A stretch of 64,000 nt of DNA from Bisporella sp. PMI_857 (GCA_021307315.1 JAJSPD010000036.1:62001-126000); one strand, 5' to 3'. Counted from the first letter of the stretch, positions 41,352 through 54,307 are shown. Translations and numbers: made by a program. The notes: generated from the letters alone by a model not told the origin.

Positions 41352-44237
41352 TTCTATTGGTACCTGCCACTGTGTGAATGGAAGTTCTGGGAGTGTCTCT
41401 TGGTAGATGCTCTCCAGCGGAAAGCCCTCACTGAGGCGCCATTGATCACTCGTATTCGTTGTCTTGATATTTTCAGATCACGCATCCAGAGTATGGAGTC
41501 ATCCAAGGTGCCGCGGAACCAGTGTTTGGTATTGTTGGGGATGTCTCATCAGAAAGATACAGGAAACGCATTTATTAGACGAACCAGTTACCATTTGCTG
41601 TCTCGAGATCCCTGTGCCTATGTTGTCATCGGGAATATTTGCAGTGGGTAAGCGCTCTAGAGCACAACCCAATCTGTTCGCCGTAACAGATAAGCTTCCG
41701 GGACTTAAATCTTACATGACCGTAGCATAGCTGCCTCAGTAAACCGGTTGGGGATCACATGAGGGATCACGTGGGGGAAAGTGGGGATCATTTCGCCCTA
41801 GTGGCCACATGTATCTAGCTCTTGCTCCAACCGCTTTTTTTATGCAATACAACACAAAATATACCCCCTCAAATCTTTCTCAGTACCCTCCTCCTGGGAG
41901 TGATCCCTTTTTGCTGTGCCCTATCATCTGTGTTCCAGGGATCACGACCATTTCTGCCTCAGAGGTCAAAACCTGGGTCTCAAAAAAGCATAAAAATGAC
42001 GAGATGAATCATCCAGAAACCTCCTTGGACCCCTTATTGTGGATCCGTCAGCTTCTCCAAGCGACGCAACCCAATTTTTAGAGGCTCCACAACCACAAAC
42101 ACGGATATTCATACATTCTGTCACATGAGCTCGCGGATCGTTCGTGTTTACCACCTTTGCTGGTGCATAAATAGGGTTTTGCTCTGAAACATCCGCCCGC
42201 AGCTTAGCGACTTGGCATAAAGGAGAAGTAAGGTAAGTAATGAGTCACATAAAAGACTTGATCAGTTTTATTATAATTTTCCACTATTATTTCTCACTCC
42301 ATAGTAGTAATTAGGATTTTCGTAGTCCCCGCCCTGGAGCAATTGCCGTACATTCCTATATATGAAACATATCTCAGCCGGACCGAACTCGGTACAAGCT
42401 CGGCTAACTCGGTTGGCAGAAACCGCCAACAACACTTCCGTTAATCATCCAATGAATCATTTGAACTAGCTTTAATGAGGGGGATAGAGCTCAGTGCGAG
42501 TGGATGAATGGTGTTAGTACAGTTGGTCAACGCGGTCAACGCGTAAACCTAAAAAAAAAACGTGATTAATCCACGGTATCATGTGCCAGACAAGACACTT
42601 TCACGTAAACTTGGCTGGCCACCTGTGAATTAAATAGCACAACCTCCTTTCATAAAATATTTAGACTTGGCCAAGACGGCCAGGCTACTTTGATACGAGT
42701 CATATTGCCTCAGTAATCCACTCCGGTTGTAAAATTGCTGACTTTCGTTCCCTAAGTGTTGCCAATGCGAATCAATTGTGAGCCACGCCAGCCTACAATT
42801 AAACCCTGATTGCTTTCTCGAAGTACTATCACCGACCAACACCATACACTGAGCCGACAGTATTAACTATTCTCAGATTACTAGACTCTTCCTCATCAAA
42901 AAATACTTTGTCGTCTATATCGATGCCAATCCTATAGAAGCCCCCGGCGCCGAAAAAACCAGACCTCGCTGTTATGGCTGGCTATCATCAGTCGATAAGA
43001 ATCAGCGCACCTGAACTGGAGGAGCGACAAAGAAAGCATGCAGGGAGGATCGATCCAAGTGCTATTAATCAGAAATAATTTCTATCAAGTCTACAAAACT
43101 TTGATTATTTTTCACTGCTAACTTAGATAAGCATTTTACTAGCTGGAAAGAATGGCCGCAAGCGCAGGTTCGATAATGGTGATGACATTAATGGCATTTC
43201 AGCAAAGTGGCAACCTCAAAAGAAGCCCCGTGGTCGTCTGCAACTCTGATGTTTCTGTATTGAATGACTGGCTTTCGTTTTGTCTTTAGTCTTGTCTTGT
43301 GTGGGGATCTGACCCGGGGTTTTTATAGAGAGTTGCTGGCGTGACTGCAGGTTGAAACTAACAAATAGCAAGTAAATAATGTTGAGGATCCTGGAGCGAT
43401 CAATTTATTCAGCTTCATTTAAAGAGGTCGAGCACCGAGTATAAACACATGACAATAGCAGTTGAATCCCTAACAATGTGGCCCCAATTTTAGTTATATC
43501 GTTATATTAGATAGCTTCCCCTGAACTCTTTGTAGCAATCAATACTCCTCGAAATACTAATGCCCAGCCCTTTACGCCTATGCATTTCCTTTCCTCAAAT
43601 AGTTGATCAGCCCACTATCGCTGCGGTCTACCTCTCCCTTGTGATCTTGTTGTCCATTGTTGATATGAATATTGGACAATTAAAACGCGAAAATGAGTCA
43701 AGGGAGTCCGATGACTAGTCTCTACTAACTGTCTAGCTCTTTTGCCAAGTCAAACTCAACAGGAGAGCATTTTTTCCTCAGCCTTTTCGATACCTTTACT
43801 CCAACCCGTTCAGAGACGGAATTGTGCAAGATGACATCTTGAGAAGTAACACGGCTTGCTTGACCGTCAGTCTCCTCCAGTAGAGATGCGGCATCCCGAC
43901 TTGAATAGCCAGATTGATGGAAACATCACACGTAAATTTCTGGTTTGTCTGTACCGCAATTCCGTCTACTGGCCTGCACATACCTTCAGATGAAGATTTA
44001 ATTCTTGCCTCTCATTGCCCTCGGTGGATGGATGGCCCTTATGTGAAGTATCAGTGAACCACCTCGAGCTAGACGAAGGCGGATAGGGTCGATCTGTGAG
44101 ACATTCAAAAGAAAAAAAGGCTCAATGTTTGAAACATTTGAATGATGGCTGTTTATACATACTACCGACCAATTGCTTTCGCGTGCTTTCGTCCCCTATA
44201 CCGCTTTCAAGTTAATGGTGAAAAGATAGGTGCGATT
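41352..44237. other. Long intergenic region, decayed or non-coding
   Basis: A possible exon remnant at 41478-41640 (PEYGVIQGAAEPVFGIVGD, preceded by a TTTTCAG acceptor) is unassigned. Around 42960-43250 weak coding-like pieces occur (APELEERQRKHAGRIDP; KKPRGRLQL), too short to call. A dispersed repeat lies at 42330-42423. No other feature seen. Confidence 0.45.
42330..42423. repeat. Dispersed repeat, inverse of 36355-36445
   Basis: GCAATTGCCGTAC and CGGTACAAGCTCGGC blocks recur inverted at 36355-36445; roughly 80 percent alike over about 85 bases by eye. Confidence 0.6.
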
Positions 44238-44480
44238 CTACACAATCGCGTGTCCGGTAAGACTATACTTTACTGAACCGTCTGTGTATATAGCGAGCGT
44301 TGTCAGAGATTCTCGAGATTTCAATACAGCTAGGTTTCTATCTTCCGTGATAGTAATAGCTTCGAAAGGATTGTCTACTATAAGGTACACCAAGAAAAGA
44401 TAGGTTACCTCCTGGCCGGATCTCCTCGCTGCTTCAATGTCCGTTGCAAATTTCTTCAGCATCCGGCACAGCGGTGACAT
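44238..44480 (-). pseudogene. Possible LINE RNase H remnant
   Basis: An 80-residue frame with ITITEDRNLAVLKSRESL followed by IYTDGSVKYSLTGHAIV, which resembles the start of the RNase H domain in Tad1-like LINEs (first catalytic Asp in YTDGS). Nothing else of the element is recognisable nearby. Confidence 0.45.
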
Positions 44481-45241
44481 AATTTTGGTGGTAGTTGACT
44501 GTATACCTTTCCTAAGTTGCTATCAATTGCCCTGCTCATGTTTCATTGTTTGTTTTTGGCGGTTTCCAATCATCCCGGAAACTCAGGGGCTCGCTTACTG
44601 CAAAAGTTACGGGAATAACACGGGCCATCATACGGAATAGGCTTGGTCCTTCAATAGTGGGCCTTATTCATGTGATGACACTCCGACCACCAGACCCATG
44701 TATGGTCATTGAATAAGTTACAACAGAGAAAGGAAGCCGCAATCGCTCCTCAGCGATTCCTCACTTTTTCAGCAATGCTCACTTTTTGCGTGTGAACTAA
44801 CAAAAATCTCTCCGCGATAGTATTATTTGCTAGATAGCTAGTGCTGCACTTTTGCAAGCACATAGCTTTCTGTCCGGGCCGGCACGTTGCCTTATACGAA
44901 ATTAAGTTGATTTGACAGCGAGCTTTCAAAGTAGCTTGTATGTATTTGTCAAGAGGCGGCAAATATTTCTAATAATTTGTGGACTCGGAGAATTACTTTG
45001 GAGTGCAGTACGTTACAAGGCATGCCAAAATTTTGACGCGGAAAACACATCCATTGAACCTTTCAGTGCATGTAGATGGCCATGAGGATCAGTTGCTTGG
45101 TAGACCGGTTACGTTGATAGTTCAACTCTAATCTCGCACCATCTTCATCCTAGGTCGGTTAGCGAGCCTGGCCGCTTCTATCTTTCGTAATCCCCTCGGC
45201 TCAGCCGGCTCACCGAAACAGCCTGAGCAAAGTGCTGTCAC
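44481..45241. other. Upstream region of the HET gene
   Basis: No gene or clear repeat seen. A CACGTGA box lies immediately before the first ATG (45239-45245). Confidence 0.4.
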
Positions 45242-47497
45242 GTGATGTACCATCTTTCTCCTCGATCATTGGTGAACAGCCCATTGCTGTTGCCTAGAAT
45301 TACGCCAGCTTACGTGATCCCACAACCTGCTCTCTTCGAATTCATCTCCTTGACTCCAAAAGATATTTCCGATTGTGGAACGCAGCCTATAGGAATTTCA
45401 AGTTCACTCATGTTACCTTCTACCCTAACGGCTTCGGCACCGTTATGCGCTCTCTGCGACCACTTACTGAAAGATCTAAGTACTGGCGATGTTGAAGCAA
45501 GAAAACCAGAAGGATGGGAATTTGGGGGGTATCAAGATGAAAAACACAAGAACGTATACCTAACATTGCGGTTGAACGCCATACCATGCAGATTTCAGCA
45601 CTGCAAAACTCTAGATGATCTTTCCCATTCTGCAAAGACCTGCAAGTTGTGCAGATATCTGTGTGGGTTTTCGGGCAGAAAATTCTTCAAGGATCCGGTA
45701 AAATTGAAAGGCACGGATGTCGTGACGATGGGACTGCACAGTTCTACCTCTGTTCCGGGATCCAATTACGGCTCTATTAACACTTTCTTATTTCTCATTG
45801 GAGAGGCTTGGAAGCCACGCCCTTTACAGCTCCAAATCTACGACCTGGTGTCCTATTCAACGCCCTCTCTACAATACGACAAGGACTCTAAGGGAGTCGC
45901 ACGAGCTCATGGATCTAGAACTAGTTTGTCATTAGCAAGGCCTATTTCTGAGTTAGCTACCGAAGAGGATATCGACAACGCCATGGCACTTGCTCGAGCT
46001 TGGCTTGTTGATTGTGATCAGAACCATGCACGCTGTCACGAAGTTTCGGATTTTATACCCACCAGACTCATTGACGTGGGACCGCCAGATGGGTCGAAAG
46101 AACCCTGCCTTTACATTACTTCGGAAAATGATAGGTCAACGCCGTACCTGAATTTAAGCTACTGTTGGGGCGAGCAATCAGAGGAAAATATGAACGTGAG
46201 GACTACAGAAGAAACATATCGGTCGCGGCTTGAACAAATCAAAATGGAAGAACTTCCACTATGCTTTCGGGATGCGGTCCTGATCACTCGAAATCTCGGT
46301 TATCGATTTCTCTGGATCGATGCATTATGTATAATCCAAGACCAGGAGTCAAAAGCCGACTGGATGGTCGAATCCGCGAAAATGGCACAAATCTATGCAA
46401 AATCTACACTTACCATATCGGCTGGGTCGAGCAACCGTTGCAATTCCAGGATCCTCCAAAGAAGAGAATCGGCTGATGTTGGACTGCAGCTGAAGATCGA
46501 AAACTGCGGTCGGGAAGAGACGATTGGTGTGCGGGAATTCCCAAAATGCCTCCAACTGGCGCTATCATTGACCAAAATCTCCAAAAGAGGATGGGCAATG
46601 CAAGAGCGAATGCTTTCAAAGCGAATCCTGCACTTCACAGGTAGCCAGGTCTTCTGGCAATGCACCACAGATGTGCATAGCGAAGACGGGAGAAACAAAG
46701 CAGAGATGCCAATGGGAAGAAGAGATCACCGTTCATATCTTCACGAAGACGTTAATCCCAGAGAGGCGCTGCAGGAGTGGTTCGATATCGTGGACAGGCA
46801 TAAAGACCTTGAGTTATCTAAGCCCGAAGATCGATTGCCATCTCTAGCGGGAATTGCGAGAGCTTACCAGCGTCTGTTCAAGTCCAAATATCTCTTTGGT
46901 CTTTGGGAGTCTCATTTGCCGGAAAATCTGCTGTGGAATGCTGAGAGCTCTAGAGAGGAGACCGCAATAGATTACGGGATTGGCCAGTCACCTTCGTGGT
47001 CTTGGGCCAATGCTCCTGGAAAGATCCACCACGGTTTCAGAACAGGATTTCGTGATAGCTCTAGGGTGTTAACCAAAGTTAATTACGCCATTGTTGACGG
47101 TGATGACGAAGATAATATGTTCTTTGGCCAGGGCAAGAACGGCAGGATTGGGCTCTGTGGCAAGCTGAAAAGACTCAAATATGAATATGTTCCTTACTCT
47201 ATTTCCTGGCTAGGGGACCCGGACCAAGTGCCTTACAATGCAGCAAGGCCAGCGCTGCAATGGCAGGATAGAGTAAATATTGATCGTAAAGTGGCAGTGT
47301 CGAGAGTTTGCTGGGGTCTGGCTATATCTCAGGCTAATATTGATGACATCGCTAGATGCTCGACGGAAGTGCTGGTCCTTGAGGAAGTGAACAAAAATAG
47401 GGAGGTTTTTAAGCGATGCGGTACGGCCACTTTATCCTTTGAGCGGTATTCGAGATTGTTTGAGGGAATAGGTGAGAAGGATATTGAGATTGTGTAA
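45242..47497 (+). CDS. HET-domain heterokaryon incompatibility protein (751 aa)
   Basis: Single uninterrupted exon. The HET domain lies at about residues 301-400: YLNLSYCWG, then CFRDAVLITRNLGYRFLWID, ALCIIQDQESKADW, MAQIYAKSTLTISAG; it ends with RGWAMQERMLSKRIL near 450, which is diagnostic. Cys pairs CALC (69-72) and CKLC (134-137) precede it, as in many family members. Start uncertain: ATG 45410 (residue 57, MLPSTLTASAPLC) is also plausible and closer to the usual N-terminus. HET proteins trigger cell death on fusion of incompatible strains, usually partnered with another gene. The neighbour downstream is a convergent Clr5-ankyrin gene. Intact, unlike most cellular genes in the window. Confidence 0.92.
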   Translation: MMYHLSPRSLVNSPLLLPRITPAYVIPQPALFEFISLTPKDISDCGTQPIGISSSLMLPSTLTASAPLCALCDHLLKDLSTGDVEARKPEGWEFGGYQDEKHKNVYLTLRLNAIPCRFQHCKTLDDLSHSAKTCKLCRYLCGFSGRKFFKDPVKLKGTDVVTMGLHSSTSVPGSNYGSINTFLFLIGEAWKPRPLQLQIYDLVSYSTPSLQYDKDSKGVARAHGSRTSLSLARPISELATEEDIDNAMALARAWLVDCDQNHARCHEVSDFIPTRLIDVGPPDGSKEPCLYITSENDRSTPYLNLSYCWGEQSEENMNVRTTEETYRSRLEQIKMEELPLCFRDAVLITRNLGYRFLWIDALCIIQDQESKADWMVESAKMAQIYAKSTLTISAGSSNRCNSRILQRRESADVGLQLKIENCGREETIGVREFPKCLQLALSLTKISKRGWAMQERMLSKRILHFTGSQVFWQCTTDVHSEDGRNKAEMPMGRRDHRSYLHEDVNPREALQEWFDIVDRHKDLELSKPEDRLPSLAGIARAYQRLFKSKYLFGLWESHLPENLLWNAESSREETAIDYGIGQSPSWSWANAPGKIHHGFRTGFRDSSRVLTKVNYAIVDGDDEDNMFFGQGKNGRIGLCGKLKRLKYEYVPYSISWLGDPDQVPYNAARPALQWQDRVNIDRKVAVSRVCWGLAISQANIDDIARCSTEVLVLEEVNKNREVFKRCGTATLSFERYSRLFEGIGEKDIEIV

Positions 47498-49242
47498 GCA
47501 GGGAATTTTCGAGCTCAAAAAGCCGATGCTCAAAATGTTGATTGTTGATTTAAAGGATGCATTGTATTTGAATGAGGAAAGTCACTACCAATATAGCCCA
47601 GAACCCGGATCAATTGCGCTTTAAATCTTTAGAGGACCTAGGAGATATTATCATCACAGCTATAGACTATTTGAAAGCACTCCCACGTGAGGTTCTAAAA
47701 GAACGGAAGAACAGATATGCTGGCAACTAGTACGACCTGTAAGGATAATAAATAAGAAATTTACTGCCACTATCTGGGCAAACCCCACTGAGGGTGTTGG
47801 CCCTTGGCGTAAGACAGTCGACCTTGTCTCGAATTATTGTTGGCAAAATCGAATGGAAAGGCCTTTGTCCATTCACGATTAGCACATAGATCAAGTTGCA
47901 GATTTCGTTTTCTATCATAGCGACACAGTTCAGGAGTTCGATTTTGAGAGTGTATCTCTCATGAATGGTGACAAATTGGAGGAGGCCTTATCTCCTTTCA
48001 CAGCATCTGGCGGTAATGGTGAATAGTTGTCCCAGCAAATTGGCTCTGAGTCAGGCCACTCAGCCTTTCCCACTGATGATGATATCGACCAGTTCGATGG
48101 CCCTGAAGTCATAAACACCCAATCAGGCATTCCATATTACAAACCTCCGGGACCATAGTAATACGATTGGGGACACTGTGTGAAATGCCTTTTTAAGCAT
48201 ATGACGGGTCAATTTCAACTTCCCTTTAGGAGTTTGCTGTCGACGAATGAAGCATGCCCATGGAAGCGCTTTGCAACAGAAGTGCAAAAAGCTTGAAGCT
48301 TGCGCGTTATTTTCGCACAAAACTAAGCCTCAAATCCACCAAACTACCAACTTTACATGAATTTGACGTTTTTCTAATCAAACGCCGCTAGTTGTCACTA
48401 GTTGTATTCTAGCTAAGTGGATCATTATCAATGACAGCAATTGAAGCCGTGGCCGAACAATAATAAATGGTAACCGTAAACAACCGCCCCAAAAGTCTTT
48501 CCCGCCATGCTTGTTCCCAAGGAGCGCCGCTCCCTCCTTCTCCACTTCAGCATGCTCATACTTGTGCGAAGCTTTCGTCGCACCCCCTACCCGGTCACTA
48601 CTGTTAGCATCTCCTGTCTGAGCCTTGCCTTTGACCAAAAACTTTCAAATATTCATGACCAATACGGATTTCCCGTGCGGCCGTCTGAACGAGACCGTGC
48701 ACGCCCTCGGCTGCGTTCTCGATGAGGTCAAGGGATGCTTTGTCGCCAGGTTTTCCTTCAAATTCTGCCTGCTATGCAACCAGCCCAGAAGACGACAAGA
48801 GGAAATTAGGATGACTGACACTCGCTTGCTTAGCTACACATATTCACCCTGTAACTTTGTAGCATTCATCTGCCATACTAAATTTCTCTACATAAAAATG
48901 CAAGATTGTGCATCCTGGTTGGCGGGTGGATACTCCGGCCCGAGCACTCTCTTGCGAGCTTTCAGCATTTACACTTGCAGCTCGTTCAGACACTGCTTTT
49001 TTAACGTGTTATTCGCACTTTGGACTGACTTTTGCTGAGATAGATGCATACGGTATTAGACATCGTTATTAAGACTACCGAACAGGCCTTACAGCTACCA
49101 GCACATCCACTGCCACTTCATTGACCGCGAACATCTAATGCGTCGTGTAAATATGCTTACTCACATACCGTTCATAACTGCTTTCTTCCTTCCTCTCCCG
49201 GACCTCCTTAGTCAACTCACTATACTGACTAACATGCCCTTA
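47498..49242. other. Convergent intergenic region
   Basis: Between HET and ankyrin genes. A plus-strand frame at about 47893-48294 shows coding-like composition (HIDQVADFVFYHSDTVQEF, LSTNEACPWKRFATEVQKA) but has three stops and no recognisable family. Otherwise nothing seen. Confidence 0.4.
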
Positions 49243-52200
49243 CTAACACATGTTAACATCAAAAAGCTCACCCTCAGACTGCTTATTGCGACTTCGCAAC
49301 ATGTCTACAATCGCAAAATGACCGTTATCCTCCGCAAAATTTACAGCACTATCATATCCAGAGCCCCCCGGCACCGTGCACGTTGCCCCTAACGTCAAAA
49401 GAAGCTGCACAGTATCCAGACGTCCATATTCCGCTGCACCATCCAGGGCCATTCGGCCCTCTTGCCGAGACGGCAGTGCATTTACATTCGCACCCTTCTC
49501 CATCAAGAGAACGGCAATCTTAATGTTTCCCACCAATGCAGCGCCTTGGAGTGCTGTCAGTCCTCCGCAGTCAGCAGCAGGGGCATTGATATCAGCCCCA
49601 CGATCGATAAGAAATGCCACCAACTCCGAACTCGGATTCTCGCTGCAGCAGAGTGCTTGAAGTGCAGTTCGGCCGTATCTGGGTGCTGGAGGCGCCAAAA
49701 AGTCCGCGCCTTCCTCAAGAAGCAGCGAAATCATCTCTTCGGATCTTCTGCCGCCTTCACATGCTGCTTGTAAAGCCGTCCGTCCGTGGTCTGGCGCCGC
49801 TGGTGCATTGATACAAGCTCCTCTCCTCAGGAGCTCCCTGGCGATGTTGATCTCGCTCTTTTGAGCTGCCGCTTGCAGAGGTGTTAGTGCGCCTGTCCCT
49901 CCTCCCATCTGATTGATATCCGCTCCAGCATCCAGCGCGTGATATATTATCTCGTGGCCTCTGGAGCCGGAAATGGCTCTAGTCAGAGCTGTATTCCAGC
50001 TATTTGCCTGTTTTCTGTGAATCGGGCCGTTGATACTTGCTCCTCCTTTCAGCAAAGTCTCGAATATGTCGTATTCCTCACGATCAACGGCAAGTTCAAC
50101 CAGAGTTACGTCCCGGTTGTTGGCAAACTTCTCCACATCCGCACCCTCTCGTATTAGATACTGAATTATCTCTATATCTGCTGCTCTCACTGCTTCGCCG
50201 AGAGTTGTATAAGAGCACTCCTCGGGAGTGTTATTGACGTCTGCCCCAGCGTCAATCAAACACTTTACCACTTGTAATGAATCCCATCTCACGGCTAGTT
50301 GGAGTGGCGTATGCCATTCGTCAGATTCCTTCTGCCATATGGCAGAGTCGAGATCAAGGCCATGATCGATCAGAATCCGCGTATTGCCAACCACATTAAA
50401 GCATGTCACGCTCTCTGTGGTCTGCCGGAGGTTCTCCTCGAAAATATCCTCGAGCGAGAACCATCTAATCTTCAAGAGCTTTTGCAGGCATCCCGTCTGG
50501 ACGCCATCGGCCAAAATGTTGGCCATGCACTCATTTATAATTTCGCTGTCAACTACGTCCAGAGCCATGAAGTCGGCACCATAGGCTACCAATTTAACCA
50601 TGAGGTCCAGATTAATGGCCATTGCCGCTTCTAGAAGAAGGTATTCCAAATCCAGATAGCCCCGCACCCATTCCAAACTAAGGATAGTTTGGACCTCGTG
50701 TATCCTGTGGTTAGCCATCGCAAGTTCTACGGAGCGTTGAAGTACATCGCATCGCTCAATCTCGTATCCATAAATTTCCTCTTCGTCCTCGATTTCACCA
50801 TTGCCCTTGCCCATCTTACCGTGAAGATAGACTTCGAGCTTTTCGCTGGTGATGGAGGCGGAAATGATCCCCGGTACGGTCCACAAATGATCCGAGGCTC
50901 GGCTATATGGCAAAATTATGTCGTAACACGTTCGCTTTTCGAAGAAAGTCCATTCTAGGAGTGGTTCATCCCAGCGAGTGCGAGCACTATCGATATCCAA
51001 GCCATCGATCAGCAACGAACAAATTTTCTCAATGTCGTTCGCTTCGATCGCTTTCTCTAGCGCAACTTCTCCTTCAGTCCTCTCCAGGCGGACTGGTTGA
51101 GGTGGAGAAGGTTTCGGGTGGTCACTAGGCCCTCCAAGAAGGGCGTCAAGAACATCCCCTTGTTTTCGCAATTCTGCCAACTCGACCGGGGTCTGGTTGA
51201 ATGGCTCTTTTGAGCCAAGTTTTGGGTCTTGTTGGACGCCATTCTTGATGAGAGCTAATGCGAGCCGAACATTCTGGTTCCAGATGGCTAGTTGAAGACA
51301 CCGCCCACCAGTCGGCCCAGCTATAATGCTACGATCAAGGCCACAGCGCACGAGACGCCACAGCAGTCCACTGGCATCAGACCAGGGTCCTCTCGATGAA
51401 AGGCTTTCTAGTAGCCTACAAGTGAAGGACTGAACAGTGGATGACTGCAACTTGAAAAGTTGCTTGAAGAACTGACCGTTAGCTGTGCCGAGAGTCTTTT
51501 TGACCAAATCTGCCAAGCTCGAGCCATTCAATAGATTGTTGGCGGCCAGGAATAAACCAGTCTCAGCCAGTTGGGTGATGGAGGAGCGGGCCGATAAGGT
51601 GCTCTGCATCTGGGAACTGAGCGAAACATGGATCTGGAAGCACTCGGGCATGACTTCTTCCAAGTTGAAACTGCCTCCTCGTTGCTTGCGAACAGTAGTA
51701 ATGATATCTATGCTTTCTGGTCTGTTCTTCGAATCAAGTCCGTTATCCTCTTGAACAGGATGGTCTGGAAACCGAGCTTTCAGAGCATCATATGTTGGGC
51801 TATTTGCAAATACTGAGTTATCTAGAGTACGTATTGGTTAGTCAATTTACAACAAGGGTCTGGAGCCAACGTACCGAAACTGAAGAGCAGTGAGTGAAAT
51901 TGGAACCAAGGAAGGTCTTGAGGCATGAATCTGTATGTGGTTGCCCACCCAAGTGGCATAGAGGATGCCCTTTCCACTACTGTCATCGTCGTATCTTGAG
52001 TCGAGAAGGTTGTTGGAGACAGCTCCCAGTCTTCTCCGAAAGCAGCAGGACTTGGAGCTGGAGAACCGCATTCAGAGATCGTCCAAGCACTGAGCGCCGC
52101 AGGGGTAGCTGATCACGCTGATGAGAACTCTCTACTGGAAGGGTATTATTGCAAGCTCCCTTACCTGCGGCCGGACTTGGGACATATACCGCGTCCTCCG

Positions 52201-52932
52201 GGATGTTATTCCGCTTCATCCATCTGTTAATCTTCCCCGGTTCTACCACGCTTCCTCGTAATTGAAAGATGAGCTCCCCTTTGTGCATCTCCACAAGCTT
52301 CCGCTGCTGTCGCTTCCTCACTATCGCCTTCATCTCGTTCGGCTTGACATTCTTGTCCCGGCACCATTGACTCAAGCGCAACTGATATTGTCGAATCCTT
52401 CAATAATAAGTCAAAGTCATAATGCACCATTGCGAAAGACTCACGTTGCTGTAAAACCAATCGAGTTGAACTCTTGTTCCACCACCTCCTTTACTTCGGG
52501 AAGCGGGCGCTCCCGGTCAATATATAGTTCGATAACGCGGGCCTTGACAGGTTCCCAATCGTCGGCACGCAACGTTGGGGCTTTTCGCTTTCGTGAATTA
52601 GGCCGCGGAGTTATTGGTTGCACATCTATATTGCTAGTGCCATTGGAAATCGCGAGCTGCTGCGACTGTACGACTATATCATTTGCGTTCGGATTAACCG
52701 ACAGCAACGTTTGGCTAGCGGCGAAGCTATTGTTGTAATCGACAGCGATGTCGCCATACACTTGCATCATGGGACAGTGAGCATGTCTGGGTTGGTCATA
52801 AGAGAGGAGCGGCTGCCATTGCGAATGCTCGGTCGTTGGAGGTCCGGAGTTTGGAAGTGGAGGTGGCAGCCAACTATACCTCTCAGGAAGAAACTCGCTG
52901 CCTGGTGGCGGGTAGTCCATGGCCGGCGTCAA
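49243..52932 (-). CDS. Clr5-domain ankyrin-repeat protein (1177 aa, four exons)
   Basis: Model: exons 52932-52445, 52397-52165, 52108-51875, 51821-49243; introns of 47, 56 and 53 bp. The total is 3534 nt, a multiple of three. Donors are GTGAGT, GTAAGG and GTACGT; acceptors are AAG (unusual), CAG and TAG; the third intron has the branch site TGACTAAC. Residues 1-120 are Pro/Ser-rich; the Clr5 domain at about 124-185 (DDWEPVKARVIELYIDRE, RQYQLRLSQWCRDKNVKP) straddles the first intron. A long helical middle follows. From about 820 to 1165 there are some ten ankyrin repeats (TPLQLAVRW, LIDAGADVNN, RTALQAACEGG). Probably nuclear or cytosolic and involved in protein contacts; the role is not established. 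Intact. Confidence 0.88.
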
Positions 52933-54199
52933 CCACCTCTGGAAGTGTTGGTTTTGATTGCAACGACGGTGTTTTCTACATAGCCACCCAAAGTCAAGGG
53001 AGCTTGCAGAGAATGATAAGTAGATTTGCTGGCGTGCCGACCAGATTCAGAGGTCTGTATTTATACATGACGACCTAATGGAGGCGGAAAGAAACGGTGA
53101 TGGAAAGGCGGTACAAAAGTACAATTGTAGGCGGCAGGCAATGGGATCGGGTGCCGTCTGCATACGCCTGTTGGCCATTGGCGGATCAAGCAGGGCTCGC
53201 TAGCCTCCTGACCAGGATGACCCCCAACTTTTGCAGACCTTGCGCAAAACTCCTATCCGCTTGGCGGCCCATTCATCGACGATCTCAACCATGCTTCTTA
53301 CCAAATCTTCCCATCACCTCAACATGGCAAGCTGAAACAAACTGCGGCGTGCCGCGTTGCTCGAAAGTACAAGTTGACGGGCAAAGACCATTCCCGATGC
53401 TTTGAACTACAATCTGACTAAGCGTTAGTTTAGCAGTTGCTGTTCAAATTGACGTTGTTCATATCCGGCACAACCGTGTACGTCTATGATTTGTCGTGTA
53501 AGCTCATTATTTACCGCGGGGATTCGAGACAGCTGTGATGGGCGGGAAGTCGCTGAAGCGCCAACGGAGCGGGGTCATATTGGCTCGTGCGGCGGCCCGT
53601 GGCGTAACTCTACTGAAGTGTGGGACAAACGGGGCGATGTATAGCGCTCCCAACACCTCTCTTTTAGCACAGGGTACTCTGGATGCGTACTTCTAATCCT
53701 GCCACTTACAACTACGCATATACTGTCACGTTAAACAGACGGGAATACAAAATATTTTGCACTTTGCACCCTCCCGTACAGCACAAACGGGTCAAAAGTA
53801 GACCAACAAGCGTGATGTCATGGAAAGAAAATGAGAAATTTGTCGCTACTGGTCTCAACATTCGGGGCTGGTTATAAATTAGTGATAATGTTCGCGCTCC
53901 ACTGTTGAGTTATTATCTCGCACCAGATTCGGCACCGTGGAGGACGTACCTTGTGCAACTTTGTCAGAAGAACGGTGTTTCGGCCTAGCTGGATGACAGG
54001 GCTGTCAGGAGGAATTGCGCTTTACAACAAAGGTCAAATAGAAGGTGTTCAGCACATATATATGTATATGTATATGTTCTACAGTAGAAGTCGAATTGAG
54101 TGTAGCTGGTTTTTATAATTAATTATTTTTAGCGGGGCCCATTTCCAAACATTTGTGGCTGCGCAGAGCGGAGCCAATTCTTGCCCATTCCATGCTTCA
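52933..54199. other. Upstream region of the Clr5-ankyrin gene
   Basis: No gene with recognisable domains. A TATATATGTATATG run lies at about 54057-54075. The promoter of the ankyrin gene must be within the first few hundred bases. Confidence 0.45.
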
Positions 54200-54307
54200 T
54201 GTCACGGCACGCGCTGTGGATCTACAGATACAGAGGGCAACGGTGGTGATATACGAGAATCTATAGCTGAGGAAGGAAGAAGGAGCTCGAGGAGAGCATG
54301 CTATATA
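54200..54307 (-). repeat. Solo LTR, left piece (same family as the outer gypsy LTR)
   Basis: Inverse of the LTR at 13353, roughly 94 percent alike. With the right piece (58002-58067) it adds up to 108+66 = 174 bp, the exact family length. Flank CTTCA on the left against ATTCA on the right is a four-of-five target duplication. Confidence 0.88.
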
